This document shows, piece by piece, positions 18,160 to 26,533 of a stretch of DNA of 64,000 bases. The notes under the pieces are model-generated. The model saw only the letters and a list, made by a program, of their open reading frames with translations, was not told the DNA's origin and searched no databases. A program made the position numbers and the translations under genes. The DNA is from Deltaproteobacteria bacterium (lineage in GTDB: Bacteria; Desulfobacterota; Desulfarculia; Desulfarculales; Desulfarculaceae), in contig JAHLLK010000020.1 of assembly GCA_020444165.1 (NCBI GenBank), positions 1 to 64,000 of the forward strand, written 5' to 3'. Position 1 is the stretch's first letter. Each line of letters starts with the position of its first letter.

Positions 18160-19374
18160 ATGCCCGAAGCGATGGAACAGAACGAAAAAAACATCCTGGT
18201 GGTCACCTGTTTCGGCCATTTCGTCTGCCACTTCAACATGTTGGTTTTCCCGGCCCTGGTGCTGCCCTTGACCTTGACCAGCGGGCTGGACATCGCCGGG
18301 GTGCTGGGGCTCTCCTTCTGGATGTACCTCCTGTTCGGGATCACCGCCCTGCCCTGGGGCCTGGTGGCCGACCGCTGGGCCCCCCGGCCCTTGATGATGC
18401 TCATGTTCCTGGGGGCCGGGCTTTCGTCCCTGGCCGCCGCCTGGCTGGTGGACCAGCCGGACCAGTTCAGCCTGGCCCTGGCCGGCATCGGCCTGTTCAG
18501 CGGCATCTACCACCCCGCCGGCCTGGGGCTCATCAGCAAGAGCGTCCGCCGGGTGGCCATGGCCATGGGCTACAACGGCATCTTCGGCAACCTGGGCCTG
18601 GCCACCGCGCCGCTGATGGCCGGCATCATGAACTGGGTGGGCGGTCCCCGGGCGGCCTATGTGGCCCTGGGGCTCGTCAACCTGGGCGGCCTGGTGCTGA
18701 TGTTCAAGGCCCCGCCGGTGGAGGTGAAGCTGAACAGCGTGGGCAACGCCTCCAAGAACGGCGGCCTGTGGACGCCCTTCCTGGTGCTCTTGGTGGCCAT
18801 GATGCTGGGCGGGGTGGCCTACCGGGGCTCCAGCGTGATCATGCCCACCCTCTTGCAGCTGAAAAGCCCGCAGATCATCGGCTTCCTGGAAGGGCTGTGG
18901 CCCGGTCACCTGCCGGCCAACCTGGTGGCCACCATCATCACCAGCGTGCTGTACGCCCTGGGCATGGTGGGCCAGTACGTGGGCGGCCGCACCGGGGAGC
19001 GCTTCGACCCCCGCCTGGGCTACTTCTGGTTCCACCTGGCGGCCATCGCCCCGGCCATGCTCATGGGCCTGGCTTCGGACTGGACCCTGTCGGGCCTGGG
19101 CATCCTGTATCTGTTCTTCCTCCTGGGCATGCAGCCCATGGAGAACACCCTGGTGGCCCGGCTCTCCCCGGACGCCTGGCGGCATTCGGCCTATGGGCTC
19201 AAGTTCGTGTTCACCTTCGGGGTGGGCTCCCTGGCCGTCAAAGGCGTGGGCTGGGTGCAGCAGGCCTGGGGCTTGGAGTGGGTCTTCCCCTGCCTGGGCG
19301 TGGTGTCCATCGGCATCGTGGCCGCGGTGGCGGTGCTCCTGAAGCTGACCCGGCCGGTGGAGAAGACTTCCTGA
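18160..19374 (+). CDS. Major facilitator superfamily transporter
   Basis: 404 residues; GGAG lies about eight bases before the ATG at 18160. About twelve hydrophobic segments are visible. The MFS loop 2-3 motif appears as WGLVADRWAPRP (G-x3-D-R-x). The second half has GQYVGGRTGERFDPR, the equivalent repeat motif between helices 8 and 9. The central loop is short (about residues 185-205). An inner-membrane secondary transporter; the substrate cannot be predicted. It is divergent from the SBF-like transporter. Confidence 0.88.
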   Translation: MPEAMEQNEKNILVVTCFGHFVCHFNMLVFPALVLPLTLTSGLDIAGVLGLSFWMYLLFGITALPWGLVADRWAPRPLMMLMFLGAGLSSLAAAWLVDQPDQFSLALAGIGLFSGIYHPAGLGLISKSVRRVAMAMGYNGIFGNLGLATAPLMAGIMNWVGGPRAAYVALGLVNLGGLVLMFKAPPVEVKLNSVGNASKNGGLWTPFLVLLVAMMLGGVAYRGSSVIMPTLLQLKSPQIIGFLEGLWPGHLPANLVATIITSVLYALGMVGQYVGGRTGERFDPRLGYFWFHLAAIAPAMLMGLASDWTLSGLGILYLFFLLGMQPMENTLVARLSPDAWRHSAYGLKFVFTFGVGSLAVKGVGWVQQAWGLEWVFPCLGVVSIGIVAAVAVLLKLTRPVEKTS

Positions 19375-19424
19375 GGAGAATCTCCCGGCTTTTCTCCTGG
19401 CGGGCCAGCGGTTAAAATCCCGGT

Positions 19425-20090
19425 ATGGCTTGTTGTACCCGCCAGCGGCGCCTCGGGCGGCGGTGGGGCCGGGCCGGGTCCCCCCTGGCTTGGGCCCTGG
19501 CTTGGGCCTTGGCTTGGGCCGGGGGCCTCACGGCGCTCCCCGGAGCCTCGGCCGGCCCCGCGCCGGGCGAACTGGTGCCGCCGGCCGAGGAGCGGGAGAT
19601 CCTGGCCGGGGTGCGGGCCGGCCGCCTGGGCGCCCAGGAGCTCTTGCAGCGAGCCGAACGGCTCAGTTATTGGCAAAAGCTGCAACTCTATTACTACTCC
19701 CTGGCCCTGGCCCCGTATTTCGAGGGCCTGGAGGAGGCCATCCGCGCCCTGGCCCGCACGGACCCGGCCCGCCCCAGGGAAGTCGCTCAGACCCTGGACC
19801 TTTTGGCCGCCAGCTTGGCACGCTGCCGGGCGCGACTCGCGGCCTCCGGCCGGGAAGAAGCGGACCATGACTGGGTCCGCGGCCTGGCCGGGCTGGTGTT
19901 TCTGGATCACGACTGGCGGCGCAGGGTGCGCGAGCAGCACAAGGACGAAATCAAGAACCCCTACGACCTGGTCAAACTGCTGGACTGCCTGGACGCCCAC
20001 TTGAACGGACCGGCCCCCGGCGGCCCGCAGGCCTGCCAGCCCTGGGCGCTGCCGGCTGAACCGGCCGGGGAAGAGGATAGACATGACTGA
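19425..20090 (+). CDS. Exported protein of unknown function
   Basis: 221 residues. The N-terminus is basic (RQRRLGRRWGR), followed by a repetitive hydrophobic stretch with Ala-Trp repeats (WALAWALAWAGG) and a likely signal-peptidase site near ASAGPA. The rest is helical and charged: LLQRAERLSYWQKLQLYYYS, then VFLDHDWRRRVREQHKDEI and LLDCLDAHLNG. No family recognised. It overlaps the next small gene by eight bases, so the two form a unit. Confidence 0.6.
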   Translation: MACCTRQRRLGRRWGRAGSPLAWALAWALAWAGGLTALPGASAGPAPGELVPPAEEREILAGVRAGRLGAQELLQRAERLSYWQKLQLYYYSLALAPYFEGLEEAIRALARTDPARPREVAQTLDLLAASLARCRARLAASGREEADHDWVRGLAGLVFLDHDWRRRVREQHKDEIKNPYDLVKLLDCLDAHLNGPAPGGPQACQPWALPAEPAGEEDRHD

Positions 20091-20361
20091 TGGCAAGGAC
20101 GGCCCCACCTCCTTTCTGCCCCCCGGCCTGACCCCGGAGGACGCCGCCCGCCTGGCCGAGGCGGAAGAAGAAACCGCGGCGGCGGTCCAGCGCCAAGCGG
20201 ACCTGGCCCGGCAGGTGCGTGAGCTCCTGGAGCGGGAGGCGGCCGACGGCGTGTCCCGGGCCAAGGAGATCCATGCCCTGAAGCATGAGCGCCAGATGCT
20301 GGCCACCCAAATCCAGCACTTGAAGGTGCAGGCCAACCATATCCGCTACGGCCTGGGTTAG
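20083..20361 (+). CDS. Small coiled-coil protein
   Basis: 92 residues, overlapping the exported protein gene by eight bases. After a short Pro-rich start (FLPPGLTPEDAARL) nearly all of it is heptad-like and charged (AEAEEETAAAVQRQ, QVRELLEREA, EIHALKHERQMLATQ), ending HIRYGLG. This predicts one long coiled coil, probably dimeric. No membrane segment. Co-expressed with the upstream gene; function unknown. Confidence 0.6.
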   Translation: MTDGKDGPTSFLPPGLTPEDAARLAEAEEETAAAVQRQADLARQVRELLEREAADGVSRAKEIHALKHERQMLATQIQHLKVQANHIRYGLG

Positions 20362-20365
20362 GCGA

Positions 20366-20435
20366 TTGTCGGAGGAAGGGGAAGATGTGGGGGGAACCCC
20401 CACACCCCCCATCCCCCAAAAAACTCCCAGCCTGC
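20366..20435. repeat. Palindromic element, short copy E10
   Basis: GGAGGAAGGGGAAGATGTGG, then GGGGAACCCCCACACCCCCC and ATCCCCCAAAAAACTC. It keeps the outer arms and the CCCCCAAAAAACT end but lacks the inner CCCCTTTTTG hairpin. It lies just after the coiled-coil gene, in the same orientation to that gene as the other downstream copies. Confidence 0.65.
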
Positions 20436-20514
20436 GTCAGCCCCATCCAGCTCCCACCCCCCAATCCGGTTTCCCCGGCCGGGCGTTTCGCGGTAGGCTG
20501 AAAGGAGCCAGCCC

Positions 20515-20820
20515 GGATATTTCATGGAGGCCGGGTGGCTCGGTGGTCAACTAACCCGGATATTTCATGGGGCCCGGGTGGCTACCTCGACAACAGACTG
20601 ATATGGTTCAGGTATTAAACTGACATTCTCTGATTTGGCGGGTCACGTTTTGTCACCTGGACCGGCACCGCCAGAAAGCGGCCGGCAAGGCGACGGACAA
20701 GCGACAGCCGAGAGGCGTAGCCAAAGCTACGCCCTGGTTGGAGCGATGTCCGTGGGCGCAGCCGGCGGGCATCTGGCGCAGCCGGCGGGCATCTGGCGCA
20801 GCCGGATGCCCGGTCTTCAT
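20515..20820. repeat. Composite interspersed repeat, copy B
   Basis: Holds two direct copies of CCGGATATTTCATGG about 45 bases apart, a TGGACCGGCACCGCCAG block, then GCCGGCAAGGCGACGGACAA, and two adjacent copies of GCCGGCGGGCATCTGGCGCA near 20762-20808. The same ordered blocks occur at 48975-49285 and, in part, at 100-600 and 26320-26432. There is an inner inverted repeat GGCGTAG/CTACGCC. No gene in the 20362-20855 gap. Confidence 0.8.
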
Positions 20821-20855
20821 GAAATGTGCAGGCTACCCCTGGCGCGGAAGGTCAC

Positions 20856-21791
20856 ATGGACAAACAAATTCTCATCGCGGTGGACGGCTCCCGGGCCTCG
20901 GACCGGGCGCTCGATTATTTGGGGCTCATCGGAGGCCGGCTGGTCAAGGACCTCAAGGTCACGGTGCTCTACGTCATGAACCCCATCCCGCCCTTCATGC
21001 GGCGGGAGGCCGCCCACGACACGGACACCTTCCGGCGGGTGCGGGAGATGGAGTCCAAGGCCCGCAAGAAGGCTCAGGAGGTGTTGGACCTGGCCCGCAA
21101 GCGGCTGCTCGGCCACGGCATGCCCGAGGATTTCATCGAGACCAAGGCGGCGGTGCGCACTTCCGACGCCGCCCGGGACATCCTTTTCGAGGGCGAGCAC
21201 GGGCTGTACGACGCCCTGGTGCTGGGCCGCCGGGGGCTCTCCAAGACCCAGGAGCTGTTCATCGGCTCCACCACCAACACCATCGTGCAGCACGCCGAGC
21301 GCCTGCCGGTGTGGGTGGTGGGCGGCGAGGTGAAAAGCGCCCGGGTGCTCTGCGCGGTGGACGGCAGCGAGGGCGCGCTCCGGGCGGTGGACCACGTGGG
21401 CTACATGCTCGCCGGCAACCCCGAGGTCACCGTGACCCTGTTCCACGTGGGGGCAAGCCTGGCCAACTACTGCCCCCTGGACTTCAACCAGGACCCGGAC
21501 CAGGAGATCGAGGGCGACCTCATGCGCTCCGACCGGGAGTGCATGGACGATTTCTACGTGCGGGCGCTCCGGGTGCTGGAGGACCAGGGCTTCCCCCGGG
21601 GGCAGGTGGAGACCCAGACCAAGTCCGGAGTCATGGGCATCACCAAGGCCATCCTGGACGAGGTGAAGGCCGGCGGCTACGGCACCATCGTGCTGGGCCG
21701 CCGCGGCGAGAACCGCTCCTTCTTCCTGGGCCACGTCTCGGACAAGGTGCTGGCCCGGGCCGGCGAGGCCGCGGTGTGGGTGGTGGGGTGA
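20856..21791 (+). CDS. Tandem-domain universal stress protein (UspA family)
   Basis: 311 residues; GGAAGGT lies upstream of the ATG at 20856. Two UspA domains in tandem: the first starts QILIAVDGSRASDRALDYL and ends GSTTNTIVQHAERLPVWVVGG; the second starts RVLCAVDGSEGALRAVDHVG and ends LVLGRRGENRSFF...VWVVG. G-x2-G-x9-G(S/T) ATP-binding patterns are present in the first copy (LGRRGLSKTQELFIGSTTNT) and altered in the second. Probably a cytoplasmic stress regulator. The next gene starts inside its stop codon. Confidence 0.9.
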   Translation: MDKQILIAVDGSRASDRALDYLGLIGGRLVKDLKVTVLYVMNPIPPFMRREAAHDTDTFRRVREMESKARKKAQEVLDLARKRLLGHGMPEDFIETKAAVRTSDAARDILFEGEHGLYDALVLGRRGLSKTQELFIGSTTNTIVQHAERLPVWVVGGEVKSARVLCAVDGSEGALRAVDHVGYMLAGNPEVTVTLFHVGASLANYCPLDFNQDPDQEIEGDLMRSDRECMDDFYVRALRVLEDQGFPRGQVETQTKSGVMGITKAILDEVKAGGYGTIVLGRRGENRSFFLGHVSDKVLARAGEAAVWVVG

Positions 21792-22705
21792 TCCCTCCCC
21801 GGGAGCTGGCTCCGGGCCTGTGGCGCCTGGGTTCCTATCACCTGCCGGTGTACCTGGTGGAGGGCGCCCGGCGGGCCGCCCTGGTGGAGGTGGGCGGTTA
21901 CGGCACCCCAGCCCTGGTGGCGGCCCAACTGGCCGCCACCGGAGTGCGGCCCGAGGAAGTGGGCCTGGTGGTGCTCACGCACGCCCACTCCGACCATGTG
22001 GCCGGCTGGCCGGGCCTCTTGGCCCGCTTCCCCGCGGCCCGGCTGGTGCTCACCGCCGGAGCCCAAGGCCTTTTGGCCAAGCCGGCCATCCGGGAGAGCT
22101 TCCACCGCCAGGCCGCCTTCACCGCGCCCTTGGTGGGCCAGCGGGACGGCATCGCCCCGGCCGGGGATTGGCCGGAGAGCCTGCCCGAGCTGCCGGCCGC
22201 GCGGCTCCTCCTGGCCGCCCCCGGCCAGGAGCTGGACCTGGGCGGCGGCTCGCTGAGGCTTATGGCCGCCGCGGGCCACGACCCCGACGGGCTCACCCTG
22301 TTCCTGCCCCGGGAGCGGGCGCTTTTGTGCTCGGATTCCTGCGGCCTGGTGACCGCCGGCGGGCCGGGCATGCCGCTGTTCTTCGTCTCCCTCACGGCCT
22401 ACCTGGCCCAAATGGCCGAGCTGGCCGCCCTGGACCCGGCCCACCTCTTGCCCGGCCACCAGCAGACCCTCTCCGGCCCCGACGTGCCGGACTACCTGGG
22501 GTTGGTGCAGGGGCAGTTGGCCCGGATTCACACCCGGGTCCGGGAGCATTGCCGGGGGGGCGGGGAGGCGGCCCGGGAGGAAATGGCCGACTGGATTTTC
22601 GCCCGCTACTACCACGGCGAGATGACAGTCTATGAACCCCGCACCATCCGGGGCACCTGCAGCCTTTTGGTGCGCCGGGTGCTGGAGGCGCCGGCACTCG
22701 TGTAA
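21788..22705 (+). CDS. Metallo-beta-lactamase-fold hydrolase
   Basis: 305 residues from a GTG overlapping the UspA gene's stop (GTGA). The metal site is complete: THAHSDHVAGW (HxHxDH), AAGHDPDG for the third histidine, LCSDSCG for the bridging aspartate, and LLPGHQQTL for the last histidine. This fits the glyoxalase II/RNase Z-like hydrolase superfamily and suggests two zinc ions. The C-terminal ~80 residues are helical with several Arg/Glu. Substrate unknown. Translational coupling to UspA suggests a stress-related role, by inference. Confidence 0.85.
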   Translation: MIPPRELAPGLWRLGSYHLPVYLVEGARRAALVEVGGYGTPALVAAQLAATGVRPEEVGLVVLTHAHSDHVAGWPGLLARFPAARLVLTAGAQGLLAKPAIRESFHRQAAFTAPLVGQRDGIAPAGDWPESLPELPAARLLLAAPGQELDLGGGSLRLMAAAGHDPDGLTLFLPRERALLCSDSCGLVTAGGPGMPLFFVSLTAYLAQMAELAALDPAHLLPGHQQTLSGPDVPDYLGLVQGQLARIHTRVREHCRGGGEAAREEMADWIFARYYHGEMTVYEPRTIRGTCSLLVRRVLEAPALV

Positions 22706-22728
22706 CCCAGTTTTAACCGCGCCCGCCC

Positions 22729-22755
22729 TTGACAAGAATTCGCCCACGTAATAAT
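22729..22755 (+). promoter_or_regulatory. Candidate promoter of the hisI-hisG operon
   Basis: TTGACA at 22729-22734 is a perfect -35. AATAAT at 22750-22755 (five of six) follows after 15 bases, in a short AT-rich island of otherwise GC-rich sequence. It leaves a leader of roughly 95 bases before the GTG at 22859; I see no His-rich leader peptide in it. Confidence 0.45.
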
Positions 22756-22858
22756 TAACTTGCTCTTAATCGGAAAATGGGACCATTGCCCTTCAAGTCC
22801 GGCCGGACCGGCCCGGCCGCCTATCAAGGGCGGATATTCCGCAAGGGGAGAAGACGCC

Positions 22859-23236
22859 GTGATCGAGCTGGATTTTCAAAAGACCGGGGGCCTTATTCCG
22901 GCCATCGCCCAGGACCAGGCCACCGGCGAGGTGCTGATGCTGGCCTTCATCAATCAGGAAGCCTGGGAAAAAACCTTGGCCACCGGCGAGGCCCATTACT
23001 GGTCCCGCTCCCGCCAGGAACTCTGGCACAAGGGCGGCACCAGCGGCAACGTCCAGAAGATCAAGAGCATCCTGGTGGACTGTGACGACGACACGGTCAT
23101 CTACCAGGTGGAGCAGATCGGCGGCGCGGCCTGCCATACCGGCATGCGCACCTGCTTCTACCGCCGGGTGCAGGACGGCCGGCTGGTCACCGAGGGCGAG
23201 CCGGTCTTCGACCCCAAAAAGGTTTACGGCAAATAA
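22859..23236 (+). CDS. hisI: Phosphoribosyl-AMP cyclohydrolase
   Basis: 125 residues, GTG start with GGGGAG upstream. Third step of histidine synthesis: opens the adenine ring of phosphoribosyl-AMP. The family signature is present as [16 protein letters not shown], then [25 protein letters not shown] for the magnesium site, and [10 protein letters not shown] with zinc cysteines. Length matches stand-alone HisI, without the HisE pyrophosphohydrolase domain found in fused forms. hisG follows 47 bases later, so the two are probably co-transcribed. Confidence 0.95.
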   Translation: MIELDFQKTGGLIPAIAQDQATGEVLMLAFINQEAWEKTLATGEAHYWSRSRQELWHKGGTSGNVQKIKSILVDCDDDTVIYQVEQIGGAACHTGMRTCFYRRVQDGRLVTEGEPVFDPKKVYGK

Positions 23237-23283
23237 ACGCCGCGGGCCCACGTGGCCCCGGCGTCCGGAAAGGAAACAAAGTC

Positions 23284-24159
23284 ATGAAAGAGCCCCTGAA
23301 GCTGGGCATCCCCAAAGGCAGCCTGCAAGACGCCACCATCCGGCTCTTCGCCCGGGCCGGCTGGAAGATCGGGGTCAACGGCCGCTCCTACTTCCCCGAC
23401 ATCGACGACCCGGACATCACCTGCAGCCTCTGCCGGGCCCAGGAGATGAGCCGCTACGTGGAGAACGGCACCCTGGACGCCGGCATCACCGGCAAGGACT
23501 GGATCCTGGAAAACGAGTCGGTGGTGGAGTACGTGGAGGAGCTGGTCTACTCCAAGGTCTCCGCCCGCCCGGCCCGCTGGGTCCTGGCCGTGGCCAAGGA
23601 CTCGGGCATCGAAAAGCCCGCCGACCTGGCCGGCAAACGGGTGGCCACGGAGATGGTGAACTTCACCCGCCGCTACTTCGAATCCCAGGGCATCGACGTG
23701 GAAGTGCACTTCTCCTGGGGCGCCACCGAGGCCAAGGTGGTCAACGGCCTGGCCGACGCCATCGTGGAGGTCACCGAGACCGGCTCCACCATCTACGCCC
23801 ACGGGCTCCGGATCATCGAAGAGCTGATGCAGTCCACCACCCAGCTCATCGCCAACCAGACCGCCTGGCAGGACGAGGAGAAAAAGGCCAAAATCCAGCA
23901 GATCGCCCTGCTTTTGAAGGGCGCCCTGGTGGCCGAGCGCCTGGTGGCCCTCAAGATGAACGTGCCCAAGATCAAGTTTCAGGACATCGTGGACGCCCTG
24001 CCCAGCCTGAACGCCCCCACCGTGGCCCCCCTGTACGGCTCGGACTGGTTCAGCGTGGAAACCGTGGTGGAAGAGAGCATCGTGCGCGACCTCATCCCCC
24101 AGCTCATGGACCGGGGCGCCGAAGGCATCATCGAGTACTCCCTGAACAAGGTGATCTAA
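23284..24159 (+). CDS. hisG: ATP phosphoribosyltransferase, long form
   Basis: 291 residues, AAAGGAAAC upstream of the ATG. First and feedback-controlled step of the histidine pathway: joins ATP and PRPP. The start [18 protein letters not shown] is typical. The PRPP loop appears as [16 protein letters not shown]. The extra C-terminal ~80 residues ([18 protein letters not shown] onwards) are the ACT-like regulatory domain of the long HisG, which binds histidine. So no HisZ partner is expected. Confidence 0.96.
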   Translation: MKEPLKLGIPKGSLQDATIRLFARAGWKIGVNGRSYFPDIDDPDITCSLCRAQEMSRYVENGTLDAGITGKDWILENESVVEYVEELVYSKVSARPARWVLAVAKDSGIEKPADLAGKRVATEMVNFTRRYFESQGIDVEVHFSWGATEAKVVNGLADAIVEVTETGSTIYAHGLRIIEELMQSTTQLIANQTAWQDEEKKAKIQQIALLLKGALVAERLVALKMNVPKIKFQDIVDALPSLNAPTVAPLYGSDWFSVETVVEESIVRDLIPQLMDRGAEGIIEYSLNKVI

Positions 24160-24243
24160 CCGCCGCCGGGGGGAGACCCTCCCCTCGCGGCTCAAAAAGC
24201 CGGGCCGCCCCTTCCCGCCACCCGGCCCCCGGGGACAAAAATC

Positions 24244-25416
24244 ATGGGCGTAAGCTGCCGCGCCAAGGACATACCACCCTTCCTGGTCATGGACGTCTTG
24301 GAACACGCCCAGGCCCTGGAAGCCCAGGGCCGGCGCATCATCCACCTGGAGGTGGGCGAGCCGGACTTCGACACCCCGGAGTGCATCAAGGAAGCCGCCA
24401 TCCGGGCCATGCGCGAAGGCCACACCCACTACACCCACTCCCTGGGCCTGGTGCAGCTCCGCCAAGCCATCTCCGACCACTACGCCGAGCGCTACGGCGT
24501 GGACGTGGACCCGGCCCGCATCCTGGTCACCAGCGGCACCAGCCCGGCCATGCTCCTCATGTTCTCCGCCCTCCTGGAGGCCGGCCAGGAAATCATCGTC
24601 TCCGACCCGGGCTACGCCTGCTACCAGAACTTCATATCCTTCGTGGGCGGCGTGCCCGTGCCCGTGGTGGTGGCCGAGGAAGACGCCTTCCAATACACCC
24701 CCGAGGCCATCCGGGCCCACGTGACCCCCCGCACCAAAGGCGTGGTCATCAACTCCCCGGCCAACCCCACCGGCCAACTCCTCTCGCCCGAGCGCATGGC
24801 CGCCATCGCCGAACTGGCCCCGGGCCGCCCCGGCGGGCCCTACGTCATCTCCGACGAGATCTACCACGGCCTGGTCTACCAGGAAGGCCGCGAGCACTCC
24901 ATCCTGGAGTACACCCCCGACGCCTTCGTGCTGAACGGCTTCTCCAAACTCTACGCCATGACCGGCTGGCGCCTCGGCTACCTCATCGCCCCGGCCCCCT
25001 ACGTGCGGCCCTTGCAGAAAATGCACCAGAACTTCGCCATCTGCGCCCCCTCCGTGGCCCAGTGGGCCGGGCTCGCCGCCCTCACCCAGGCCGGCCCCGA
25101 CGTGGAACGCATGCGCCTACTCTATGACCAGCGCCGCCAAACCCTCATAAAGGGCCTCAAGGAACTGGGCTTCGCCATCCCCCACGAGCCGACCGGCGCC
25201 TTCTATGTGCTCACCTCCTGCAAACACCTGGACCCCGACGATATGCGCCTGGCCTTCCATATCCTGGACCAGGCCGGCGTCGCCGTCACCCCAGGCCGCG
25301 ACTTCGGTCAACACGCCCGAGGCCACCTCCGCTTCTCCTACTGCAATAGCCTGGCCAATATCCAAGAAGGCCTGCACCGCTTGAAAGACTACCTGAGCCG
25401 TTTTTATGGCTGTTGA
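24244..25416 (+). CDS. Class I/II pyridoxal-phosphate aminotransferase
   Basis: 390 residues. Fold type I aminotransferase: HLEVGEPDFDTPECI near the N-terminus, VTSGTSPAMLLMF in the cofactor phosphate cup, NSPANPTGQLL, ISDEIYHGLVY (cofactor pyridine Asp) and LNGFSKLYAMTGWRLGY, with the Schiff-base lysine in SK. The final RFSYC Arg binds the substrate carboxylate. Closest in pattern to the aspartate/aromatic (AspC-like) group, not to HisC. It follows hisG by 84 bases and may be in the same transcript, but a role in histidine synthesis is only a guess. Confidence 0.88.
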   Translation: MGVSCRAKDIPPFLVMDVLEHAQALEAQGRRIIHLEVGEPDFDTPECIKEAAIRAMREGHTHYTHSLGLVQLRQAISDHYAERYGVDVDPARILVTSGTSPAMLLMFSALLEAGQEIIVSDPGYACYQNFISFVGGVPVPVVVAEEDAFQYTPEAIRAHVTPRTKGVVINSPANPTGQLLSPERMAAIAELAPGRPGGPYVISDEIYHGLVYQEGREHSILEYTPDAFVLNGFSKLYAMTGWRLGYLIAPAPYVRPLQKMHQNFAICAPSVAQWAGLAALTQAGPDVERMRLLYDQRRQTLIKGLKELGFAIPHEPTGAFYVLTSCKHLDPDDMRLAFHILDQAGVAVTPGRDFGQHARGHLRFSYCNSLANIQEGLHRLKDYLSRFYGC

Positions 25417-25425
25417 GGTCTATTA

Positions 25426-25660
25426 AGAGAGATTTTGTGGGGGAAACCCTTTCCTTTTGAAGCCAAAAGGAAGCCCCGCCGCTGACAAGCGGCGAGGCGC
25501 GGGCCAGGGATGGCCCGCCGCCATGACTTTTTATGAAAAAGTCGTGGCTGAAAAGGCCAGGACGGCCTTTTCAGCCATCTAGCAACAGAAAATCCCCCAC
25601 ACCCCCTTCCTAAAGGAAAAGCGGCGGCAAACGGCGGCAGCCGTTTGCTGTGGGGGGGAC
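25426..25660. repeat. Palindromic element, copy E9 with a nested hairpin cluster
   Basis: The outer arms of the element are present (TTGTGGGGGAAACCC at the left, AAATCCCCCACACCCCC at the right). Between them sit four further stem-loops: CGCCGCT/AGCGGCG (25477-25494), GCGGGCCA/TGGCCCGC (25499-25518), GACTTTTT/AAAAAGTC (25525-25543) and GGCTGAAAAGGCC/GGCCTTTTCAGCC (25546-25576, 13 bp). It lies directly after the aminotransferase gene and ends about a dozen bases before tandem array TR2. Confidence 0.75.
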
Positions 25661-25672
25661 ATGGGCCTTCTT

Positions 25673-26068
25673 TTCGGTGAAACGCCAAGTCAACTACGGG
25701 AGCGTGCGAGGTGGGGGCGGAGGGCGACCTGACACGACACGCATTGGGAGCAGCGGCACGCTGCCGCTGACGTTCGGTGAAACCCCAAGTCAACTACGGG
25801 AGCGAACGCGCCTTCGGACGGAGGGCGACCTGTCACGACACGCATTGGGAGCAGCGGCACGCTGTCGCTGACGTTCGGTGAAACCCCAAGCCAACTTCGG
25901 GAGCGAACGCGCCTTCAGGCGGAGGGCGACCTGATACGACACGCATTGGGAGCAGCGGCACGCTGCCGCTGACGTTCGGTGAAACCCCAAGTCAACTACG
26001 GGAGCGTGCGAGGTGGGGGCGGAGGGCGACCTGATACGACACGCATTGGGAGCAGCGGCACGCTGCTT
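25673..26068. repeat. Tandem repeat array TR2
   Basis: Four units starting at TTCGGTGAAAC (25673, 25773, 25874, 25975), 100 to 101 bases each, the last cut short. Each holds AACTACGGGAGCG or a close variant, GGAGGGCGACCTGA, CACGCATTGGGAGCAGCGGC and ACGCTGCCGCTGACG. Read on the minus strand it shares blocks with TR1 (GGGGTTTCA, GTCGTGTCAGGT, GCCCTCCG, GCGTTCGCTCCCG). The array stops exactly at the stop codon of the small leftward gene at 26067. Confidence 0.9.
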
Positions 26069-26243
26069 AGGCTTTTTCGTCCAAGACCGCGGCCGTGCCT
26101 TCCCGCAGCTCCATCCAGGCGTTCAGGGCTTTTTTCAGGGTGGGGTCGGCCGTGTGAAAGCGGGTCAGGTCCAGGATGGGGGGCACGGGGACCTTGTAAA
26201 CGTTGGGCGGCATCTGGGGAAGGGTCTTGGGCACGCTGCTCAT
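26067..26243 (-). CDS. 58-residue hypothetical protein
   Basis: Leftward frame from the ATG at 26243 (GGTGA upstream; a GTG three codons earlier is possible). It reads MSSVPKTLPQMPPNVYK, then VPPILDLTRFHTADP and a helix LKKALNAWMELREG, ending AAVLDEKA. Composition is unlike the shadow frames around it: few Arg/Gly/Pro runs and a normal spread of hydrophobics. No membrane segment or known domain. Its stop codon abuts tandem array TR2. Confidence 0.5.
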   Translation of the reverse strand: MSSVPKTLPQMPPNVYKVPVPPILDLTRFHTADPTLKKALNAWMELREGTAAVLDEKA

Positions 26244-26319
26244 GGCCGTCACCGCACGCGAGGGTTGGGGAACAGGCTACTGGAATTTAATCTATAGCAT
26301 GGGCGGCCGGGGGAGGGCA

Positions 26320-26432
26320 AGTCCGGATATTTCAGGGAGGCCGGGTGACTTGGCCGGCAACAATTTGATTTAGTGTGAGTTTTTAACTGATGATTTGCGG
26401 TTTGCCGGCCATGTTGTGCCCTGGACCGTGCA
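26320..26432. repeat. Composite interspersed repeat, copy A (partial)
   Basis: Starts TCCGGATATTTCAGGGAGGC, has an AT-rich middle (GATTTAGTGTGAGTTTTTAA region) and ends CCCTGGACCGTGCAAGG. The order and spacing match the first half of copy B at 20515-20670. The second half (GCCGGCAAGGCG onward) is missing. Confidence 0.65.
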
Positions 26433-26435
26433 AGG

Positions 26436-26533
26436 TATGAAGTTTTTTTGGGGAAAGGGGGTGTGGGGGAAAACCGCTTTTTTTTCAAAAAAAGGGGTTT
26501 TCCCCCACAACTCTTTTTCCTTCCCCCACATCT
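26436..26533. repeat. Palindromic element, copy E4
   Basis: TGAAGTTTTTTTGGGGAAAG, GGGGTGTGGGGGAAAACC, an inner palindrome of A/T runs, then GGGGTTTTCCCCCACA. It ends one base after the glycerate kinase stop region, in the usual orientation downstream of that leftward gene. One inner arm carries GCTTTT instead of CCTTTT, a mismatch in the stem. Confidence 0.85.

Noticed and set aside
15715..19185. A leftward frame of about 1,150 codons opposite the radical SAM and MFS genes
   Set aside because: Low-complexity antisense shadow; it also crosses the SBF-like gene in another frame.
25650..26297. Frames crossing array TR2
   Set aside because: They repeat with the 100-base period on both strands and have no family features.
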